Below are positions 1-5,016 of a DNA stretch of 8,412 bases, in pieces. The notes under the pieces are model-generated. The model saw only the letters and a program-made list of their open reading frames with translations, did no database searches and was not told the DNA's origin. The translations under genes and the position numbers were made by a program. Position 1 is the first letter of the stretch; each line of letters opens with the position of its first letter. The stretch comes from Acidobacteriota bacterium. GTDB taxonomy: Bacteria > Acidobacteriota > Terriglobia > Bryobacterales > Bryobacteraceae. The DNA lies in contig JAPKYY010000025.1 of assembly GCA_026394095.1 (NCBI GenBank), positions 1-8,412 on the forward strand, read 5' to 3'.

Positions 1-221
1 CGTACCATCGACTTCGCACAGCCACTGGCGATCGCGCAAAGCATCGCGCTCAGCTTCTCATAACCCATCGGGCCATGCTGCGCATCGACTAGCAACCAGT
101 CGTAACCGCTATGCGCCAACTGCTCGGCAACTGTCGGCGAGGCAGAATTCAAAAAGAGGCCCATCTTGGGGCTGCCATTGCGTAGTTCTGCTTTGAACTC
201 GGCGCCGGATTGTGTAGACAT
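1..221 (-). CDS. HpcH/HpaI-family class II aldolase, N-terminal 73 residues (runs off left edge)
   Basis: The visible N-terminus starts MSTQSGAEFKAELRNG and contains a GLFLNSASPTVAEQLAHSGYD stretch followed by WLLVDAQHGP, the pattern of the HpcH/HpaI aldolase / citrate lyase beta family. These are metal-dependent enzymes that reversibly cleave 2-keto-3-deoxy acids to pyruvate plus an aldehyde; GarL, RhmA and HpaI are known members. From memory of HpaI, its catalytic His45 and Arg70 lie 25 residues apart. Here His49 is followed 25 residues later by a codon beginning CG at the contig edge, consistent with an ungapped match. The usual Glu before the His is Gln48. The ATG at 221-219 is preceded by AGGAG ten bases away, which fixes the start. 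It lies 48 bp downstream of the lyase-like gene on the same strand, so co-transcription is likely. The family call is firm; the substrate cannot be told from this fragment. Confidence 0.87.
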   Translation of the reverse strand, partial: MSTQSGAEFKAELRNGSPKMGLFLNSASPTVAEQLAHSGYDWLLVDAQHGPMGYEKLSAMLCAIASGCAKSMV

Positions 222-231
222 AATTAGAGTG

Positions 232-236
232 CTCCT
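232..236 (-). promoter_or_regulatory. Shine-Dalgarno of the aldolase gene
   Basis: Read on the minus strand this is AGGAG, ten bases before the ATG at 221-219. It is the clearest ribosome-binding site in the window and supports the chosen aldolase start. Confidence 0.7.
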
Positions 237-269
237 GAAAAAATCGTTGAGGACAACTCCAAAAGGATA

Positions 270-3017
270 TCAACGCAACGACAAGGTCAGGTATGCACCT
301 ACCGGACTAGTCTGTCCGTCCACCGTTACCGAGATCGGCTGATTGCTTGCAGGAAGCCCCGCAGGCACCCGGAAGTTGATCTGATAGATCAGCGAACCAG
401 GCGAGAATCCTGCATACAGAATATTGCTGGGAGCAATCACCTGCCCTGCCAGCCGCAACTCCAGATTGCCCCTCACAGTTGCCTGTCCCGCAGCAATCGC
501 CCCAGGCGCAACCGCAGGGGTCGTTGCCCCCAAACCAGTCAGATAGAGCGTAACCAGATCACCCGGCTTGGCAGGCTTGGCATTCCCTTCAAACAAAGTA
601 AGCGGCCCAAAGAACTGCTGTGTCACTGCGTCCACCGCCGCAACAGGGTTCACCCCGCTTGCCGTCGCATCAAAGAAAAAGAACTCAGGCGCTGCAGCCG
701 CCACCGCAATCGTCTGCGGATCCGTCCGCTCTTCATTCGGTGACCCGCAATTTTTCGCAACTCGAACCTCAGCGCTAGCCCCAGTCAGTGCAGGCACAAT
801 CACATTCAACTGCGTCGGATACGCATCCAGCATGAAGGCCGGCGTGGTCCCAAAGTAAACACAAATGCCTTCCAGCATAGTGGGCAATCGGCCATCTCTC
901 AAGGTCGCGCGCCGCCCAACACTGGCCGGAACAAAGTCTGCCCCGTAAAGCGACAAAATCGCCCCCGGCGCGGCGGTCTTCACGCTAGGCACGCTACCGC
1001 CAACACCCACAATCCCACCAGTCGTCAGCTTCGGATCATCACCACGAGCCGTAGCCGTAAACACAACCGGAGCCGCGCCCACCGCAGCCGCCGTGACGCG
1101 CACCACGCCAGACCGCGCACCCAGCGTCAACCTCGCATAGGCAACCCCAAAAGGATCCGTCAATCCGGAAGCTGGCTCCACCGTCCCCGTCCCGTCACTC
1201 ACCGCAAATTGCACCAGCACATTCGGCACAGGCACACCAGACGCCGTTCTCACACGGGCTCCAATCCGCTCCGGCAAAGCCGCGCGCGTAGCGCCACTTT
1301 GCTGATTCCCAACGAAGGCATCCAGCAACGGCAGCGGAATCGGGCTCAATTCCTGCGGTGTCAAAAACAGACAAGTCGTATTCGCAGCAGCAGAAAAATG
1401 GCTCAGCGGCCGCTTGGCAAAGCCCGTCAATCCAACCCGCGATTTCAGCCTGTTGGACACCGTAGTATTGGGAAACCGGGCGAGATAAATCTCGATCCAG
1501 GCCGCCGGAGAACTCGATGCTCCTGAAAGATCGAGAGCCCGCCTGTCCAGTGGCACATTGCCCAGCTCACACTCAGCTGAAGGATTGTTGTATCGGGCAA
1601 TCAGCGCCCCATTGTCATAAGCATCCAGCAGAAATTCAATCGCGGTATCGAGAGACCGCCCATTCACTTTCAGCGAGTAAAGATCGTAGCCTTGCGCAGC
1701 CGCAGACTCGGCAATCGTCACCAGGCTCGCAACCGCACGATTGCTGTAATTGAGTGCACAGGCCCCGCGCTGAGCCTCAAGCGGCATAGACCCATCGGCA
1801 CGCATCTGCTGCAAGCCGATAAAGTACCGCTCCACCGACAAGGCAAAACCCGCGTCATCACGGCGCTGAATCGAATCCATCATTCGAATCGAAGCCGCCT
1901 CCAAACCCCGGTAATCCGGCAGCGCGATCGATCCGGCCACCGTCCCATAAAACGGCCGCAGCCAGTTTGTAATCGCTGTCCTGTCCGCTGCCACCGCCGC
2001 ATCCCGCTCAAGCACAGGCCAGAGTAGCGTCAACGGTTTCAGCACTGTCATCAGATTCGCCACAGTCGTATTCGCAAGCGCCCCTCCTTTAGCCCAGCTC
2101 GCCAGATTGCCGCCGATGATTCGCGCTGGCGTAGCCGCACCAGTGGCCAGATACTCAGCCCCATTCCGCGACAAAGCCTCGCCAAAGCTCTCCAGCGCAT
2201 CCTGCGCGGCACAAGCCTGAAACGGCCCCTTCACGCAACCCGCATCCACAACTGGCGCAAAAGTGGGGTTCGCATAGTTCAGAACGGCCCGCGAGATCGT
2301 GGCGGCGAAGCCTCTCACCTCTTCCGGCGTAAACAGCAAGCGCCCAAACGGAGTCGGGTCCACCGCCTTGATATCAGCACGCTCATTCAGCAACCCCGGC
2401 AGCCCCACCGCAACCGCCCAGTAAATCCGCAGCACCTGCGTATTCAACGGCAGCTCAGTCGGAAAGCTAACCCGCCCGGTCAAACTATCCACAGCCAGCG
2501 CATGCGTAGAGGTGTATTCCGGAATCGTCACCCCATTCGGCTGATAACTCGCACTCATCGTAAACAGCAGTTGCGTTGTCCCCCGGCTGCGTGAAATGCG
2601 AAACACAAATTGTGGGATCGAAAAACCGTCCGACATCACCAGATCCCGCACTGTGGTCTGTGCCAGCACTTCCTGATTCAGTTGCCCGGCAACCAGCGAT
2701 TCAATCTCGGTCACCTGTGAGCTTACAGAGCTAAATCGAATCGTTGGTGCCGATAGAATCGCCGCTGCATTCGGGTTCACGGTGCAGATCAGGTTCCGGT
2801 TCCCCAAAGGAATCTGGCCCAGATGCGCCCGCCGCACATCCAGGTTCACCAGCGGTGCCGCCGGATTGGTGACACGATAGTCTTCAAATCGCAAGTTCCC
2901 GATCCGCGACGTCTCAACCGTGGTGCAAGTATTGGCATTGCCATCCGCCCCGCAAACAGTCGCCGTGCGTTGAGCAAGCACTGGCATCGCAAACAAAAAC
3001 AGGAGTAGGGAACGCAT
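270..3017 (-). CDS. Exported alginate-lyase-like (PL5/AlgL-related) protein with Big_1 and TIGR03437 C-terminal domains
   Basis: This is a 915-residue protein. Residues 1-15 form a short Sec signal (MRSLLLFLFAMPVLA, cleavage likely before Gln16). Residues 20-220 are unrecognised. About 270-520 resemble AlgL-type alginate lyase (PF05426): LASWAKGGAL (305-314) matches AlgL's MSAWARAGAL, and ADGSMPLEAQRG (407-418) followed by NYSNRAV and a VTIAE segment matches the AlgL core, ending in AAWIEIYLARFP (505-516). Spacing to AlgL, recalled from memory, is ungapped over 47 residues: the catalytic Arg and Tyr correspond to Arg417 and Tyr424, but the catalytic His falls on Arg370 and the Asn-Asn-His motif is absent. 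Lytic activity is therefore uncertain. Residues 582-658 form a Big_1 Ig-like domain. Residues 662-915 are the Solibacter-type TIGR03437 domain, with APGAILSLYG, PGDLVTLYLTGLG and YQINFRVPAG. Ten cysteines could form disulfides. No clear Shine-Dalgarno precedes the ATG, but a later start would remove the signal peptide. It is probably a secreted or surface polysaccharide-binding or -cleaving protein. Confidence 0.8.
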   Translation of the reverse strand: MRSLLLFLFAMPVLAQRTATVCGADGNANTCTTVETSRIGNLRFEDYRVTNPAAPLVNLDVRRAHLGQIPLGNRNLICTVNPNAAAILSAPTIRFSSVSSQVTEIESLVAGQLNQEVLAQTTVRDLVMSDGFSIPQFVFRISRSRGTTQLLFTMSASYQPNGVTIPEYTSTHALAVDSLTGRVSFPTELPLNTQVLRIYWAVAVGLPGLLNERADIKAVDPTPFGRLLFTPEEVRGFAATISRAVLNYANPTFAPVVDAGCVKGPFQACAAQDALESFGEALSRNGAEYLATGAATPARIIGGNLASWAKGGALANTTVANLMTVLKPLTLLWPVLERDAAVAADRTAITNWLRPFYGTVAGSIALPDYRGLEAASIRMMDSIQRRDDAGFALSVERYFIGLQQMRADGSMPLEAQRGACALNYSNRAVASLVTIAESAAAQGYDLYSLKVNGRSLDTAIEFLLDAYDNGALIARYNNPSAECELGNVPLDRRALDLSGASSSPAAWIEIYLARFPNTTVSNRLKSRVGLTGFAKRPLSHFSAAANTTCLFLTPQELSPIPLPLLDAFVGNQQSGATRAALPERIGARVRTASGVPVPNVLVQFAVSDGTGTVEPASGLTDPFGVAYARLTLGARSGVVRVTAAAVGAAPVVFTATARGDDPKLTTGGIVGVGGSVPSVKTAAPGAILSLYGADFVPASVGRRATLRDGRLPTMLEGICVYFGTTPAFMLDAYPTQLNVIVPALTGASAEVRVAKNCGSPNEERTDPQTIAVAAAAPEFFFFDATASGVNPVAAVDAVTQQFFGPLTLFEGNAKPAKPGDLVTLYLTGLGATTPAVAPGAIAAGQATVRGNLELRLAGQVIAPSNILYAGFSPGSLIYQINFRVPAGLPASNQPISVTVDGQTSPVGAYLTLSLR

Positions 3018-3063
3018 GATGATGACTATGATGAATATACCGAAAGGACTGTTTCCAGAATGA
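3016..3063 (+). other. Possible 15-codon leader ORF overlapping the NIPSNAP start (ATGA)
   Basis: An ORF encoding MMMTMMNIPKGLFPE starts at 3016 and ends in TGA at 3061-3063, overlapping the NIPSNAP ATG (3060-3062) as ATGA. AGGAG at 3001-3005 lies ten bases before its first ATG. This arrangement would suit translational coupling. However, the AGGAG is also antisense to the signal-peptide codons of the divergent gene, and the ORF is short enough to be chance. No homology is known to me. Confidence 0.2.
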
Positions 3064-3476
3064 AAAAAATGATTCTCCTCGCTGCCGGCATCTGCGGCGT
3101 CTTTGGTTTGGGCTACGTGAGCGGCGCTGGCGCTGCATCAAAGAACCACGTATTCGAGCTCCGCACCTACACCACCCCCGACGGCAAGCTCGACGACCTC
3201 AACGCCCGCTTCCGCAATCACACCCTCAAGATCTTCGAAAAGCACGGCATGAAGAATGTCGTCTACGGTGTTCCTGCCGAAGGCCCCACCTCCAAGAACA
3301 CTCTCATCTACCTGCTGCAGCACGACAGCCGCGATGCAGCTAAGGCAAGCTGGGATAAGTTCCGCACCGACCCCGATTGGGTCAAGGCCCGCACCGCCAG
3401 CGAAGTCAACGGCAAGCTCACCACCAAAGTCGAGAGTGTCTTCCTCGAACCCACCGACTACAGCCCTATGAAGTAA
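3060..3476 (+). CDS. Secreted NIPSNAP-family protein
   Basis: This 138-residue protein has an N-terminal Sec signal or membrane anchor (MKKMILLAAG, hydrophobic to about residue 21, possible cleavage after Ala25/Ala26). One NIPSNAP domain (PF07978, a dimeric alpha-beta-barrel-like fold) follows at about 31-133. Diagnostic features are VFELRTYTT at 31-39, then GKLDDLNARFRNHTLKIFEKHGM at 42-64, and WDKFRTDPDWVKAR (98-111). The biochemical role of bacterial NIPSNAP proteins is not established, so no reaction is assigned. The ATG at 3060 has AAAGGA at 3043-3048, eleven bases away, as a modest ribosome-binding site. The gene is divergent from the lyase-like gene with a 42-bp gap. Its last 11 bases overlap the 3' end of the antiporter remnant on the other strand. 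I see no terminator between the convergent genes. Confidence 0.88.
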   Translation: MKKMILLAAGICGVFGLGYVSGAGAASKNHVFELRTYTTPDGKLDDLNARFRNHTLKIFEKHGMKNVVYGVPAEGPTSKNTLIYLLQHDSRDAAKASWDKFRTDPDWVKARTASEVNGKLTTKVESVFLEPTDYSPMK

Positions 3477-3999
3477 GCGCCCGCTCGGCCATGGCGACGC
3501 CGCCTTCCAACTCCGGTTGGATCGCGGCGTCAGCACCCATCTGAATCAGCTTTGTGACATGCGGCTCATTCACGGCCCGTGCCACGATTCTTAGCCCCTC
3601 CTTCAATCTCCGCGCCCGCTCCATCGCCACTTCCACCGTCACCGCATTCGGCATCGTCAGAATCAATGCCCGAGCCTTGCCCACCTGCGCCGCATGCTGA
3701 ATCTCCGGGCTCGTGATGTCACCCCAGATTGCTTCAACCCCAACACTCGCCAAATCCGCGTAAAGCACATAGTCCGATTCAACAACTACAACGGCCACCC
3801 CCGCTTCGAGCAAACTAGCCACTGCCCCTCGTCCACTCCGTCCATAACCAGCCACCACCACATGGCCCTCCGCCTCGCTCTGCTCGGCCACGCTACCCAC
3901 TACCACTGCTTTACGGCGGAAGAACCTCCCCAGTGGCACTGCAAACGAAGACACCACCGGAGACAACGCCATCGTCAGCACCGTACAAGTCAAAGCCAA
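3466..3999 (-). pseudogene. C-terminal fragment of a broken Kef-type antiporter: last membrane segment plus TrkA-N/RCK_N domain
   Basis: This 177-residue frame begins at a TTG in the middle of a transmembrane helix (LALTCTVLTMALSP) and has no ribosome-binding site. The same frame reads sensibly a little further upstream (ALTKPTYDLAL, to about 4020), which suggests it is the tail of the preceding antiporter rather than a separate gene. Residues 46-170 form a TrkA-N/RCK_N nucleotide-binding domain: HVVVAGYGRSG (46-56) is the Rossmann glycine loop, Glu74 after VVV is the expected acidic ribose-binding position, and GDITSPEI and ARAVNEPHVTKL follow in family order. In intact Kef proteins this domain senses NAD(H)-type ligands and gates transport. 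The stop (TAG) lies 11 bases inside the convergent NIPSNAP gene. Functional translation of this piece on its own is doubtful. Confidence 0.8.
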
Positions 4000-4016
4000 A
4001 TCATAAGTGGGCTTTG

Positions 4017-4961
4017 TCAGCGCCCCAGACGACAGCCCCGAACCGCCTTCACAACGAAAATAATCAACACCACAACCACAATCTGCCCAATATTGGCCAC
4101 CACATAAGCCGGCTCAAACAACATACCCACACTGACAAAAAACAGCAGGCCAAACACATCGCGCAACGGCACCACATCGCTCAACGCCTGATGGCTAAAC
4201 TCAGACTCGCTCAGGATAATCCCAGCCACAAAGGCACCCAGCGCAAACGACAACCCTACGGCATGCGTCGCATAACCAACCCCCATCCCTACAGCAACTA
4301 CCGACACAAGAAACAACTCGCGCGATCCCCAGCTGAGCACACGCTTGAGCAGCAACGGCAACACCCGCGTCCCCACAAAATAAACGCCAGCCAGAAACAC
4401 CGCCGCCACCCCAATCGCCTTCCCCACCTTCAGCACCACACCATCAAGATCATTCAACTGCGGCAAGATTGTCAGCATTGGAATCACCGCCAGATCCTGC
4501 ACCACCAGCAGCCCCACCATCACACGGCTCGCCAGCGTCGCCGTTACGCCCGCCGCCGACAAGGTCTTCAGCACCACCATCGTGCTCGACAACGAAACCA
4601 TCGCGCCCAGCCAGATCGACTCTGTGACCGCAATCCCCAACAACCGGTTCGCAGCCACAGCCGTCAGCGCGCAGTTCACCACAATCTGAATCGGCCCGCC
4701 TATGAGCGCAATTTTCTTCACCGGCCCAAGATCGCGAAAGGAAATTTCAAGCCCCAGCGAGAAAAGCAACAGCGCTACGCCAATCTCGGCAAGAAGCTCA
4801 ATATCATGCACTTGAACCACAGTCGGCCCAGCCGTATGTGGCCCCACAATCACTCCAGCGGCCACATAGCCAACCAGCAGCGGAAGCCGCACAAGGCGCG
4901 CCAACATCCCGCCAATCAGGCCGGCCAAAATGATCAAAACAAAGTCTGCAGCGATTCCCAA
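4017..4961 (-). pseudogene. N-terminal membrane part of a broken Kef-type K+/cation:proton antiporter (CPA2)
   Basis: These 314 residues are an almost continuous set of hydrophobic helices of the Na+/H+ exchanger family (PF00999), Kef branch. Family motifs appear in order: LPLLVGYVAAGVIVGP (26-41), GVALLLFSLGLEIS (61-74), SSTMVVLKTL (125-134), VVQDLAVIP (153-161, with the transport-site Gln155-Asp156), SFALGAFVAGIILSES (238-253) and VFGLLFFVSVGM (269-280). Homology stops after FVVKA (302-306); eight unrelated residues lead to a TGA at 4019-4017. The helix carrying the usual GEF(S/A)F motif, about 35-40 residues, is absent, and the family pattern resumes in another frame about 25 bases downstream. 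The start is TTG at 4961: an in-frame TAA lies six bases upstream, and AGAAAG (4975-4970) is a weak ribosome-binding site. An intact member would run about 540 residues and export K+ or Na+ in exchange for protons. As sequenced, it should not work. Confidence 0.82.
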
Positions 4962-4964
4962 TAA

Positions 4965-4988
4965 TTAAGCTTTCTAAAATAAGCTTAA
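4965..4988. repeat. Perfect 8-bp inverted repeat in the divergent intergenic region; possible operator
   Basis: TTAAGCTT (4965-4972) and its exact reverse complement AAGCTTAA (4981-4988) are separated by eight A/T-rich bases. Because AAGCTT is itself palindromic, TAAGCTT also appears as a direct repeat at 4966-4972 and 4980-4986, a 14-bp step. It lies in the 55-bp gap between the divergent antiporter and cytochrome genes, just upstream of the antiporter start. Its low GC and lack of a T-run make it unlikely to be a terminator. A regulator-binding site or a leader hairpin for the antiporter is possible. Confidence 0.5.
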
Positions 4989-5004
4989 CCAATCGCAACG
5001 GGAA

Positions 5005-5010
5005 TAGAAT
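5005..5010 (+). promoter_or_regulatory. Candidate -10 element (TAGAAT) for the cytochrome-like gene
   Basis: TAGAAT matches four of six bases of the sigma-70 -10 consensus. It ends six bases before the ATG at 5017, which would make the transcript nearly leaderless. The matching -35 position (around 4982-4987) overlaps the right arm of the inverted repeat but is not a good TTGACA match. This is a weak call. Confidence 0.22.
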
Positions 5011-5016
5011 AGTTGC

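Noticed and set aside
238..257. Possible intrinsic terminator between the lyase-like gene and the aldolase (GTTG/CAAC hairpin followed by six T on the minus strand)
   Set aside because: The stem has only four pairs and half are A-T. It lies immediately before the aldolase Shine-Dalgarno, so a strong terminator there would silence the aldolase.
3466..4961. Programmed ribosomal frameshift or two separate genes joining the antiporter halves
   Set aside because: A simple frameshift would leave all family residues present in one frame or another, but about 35-40 are missing. No slippery site is apparent, and the second piece starts mid-helix without a ribosome-binding site.
3933..4964. A 343-codon open frame antisense to the antiporter
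   Set aside because: The translation is His/Arg/Gln/Pro-rich low-complexity sequence, a shadow of hydrophobic membrane-helix codons on the other strand.
4965..4988. Inverted repeat as a rho-independent terminator or transposon end
   Set aside because: Arms are AT-rich with no adjacent T-run, both flanking genes start here rather than end, and no transposase or target duplication is present.
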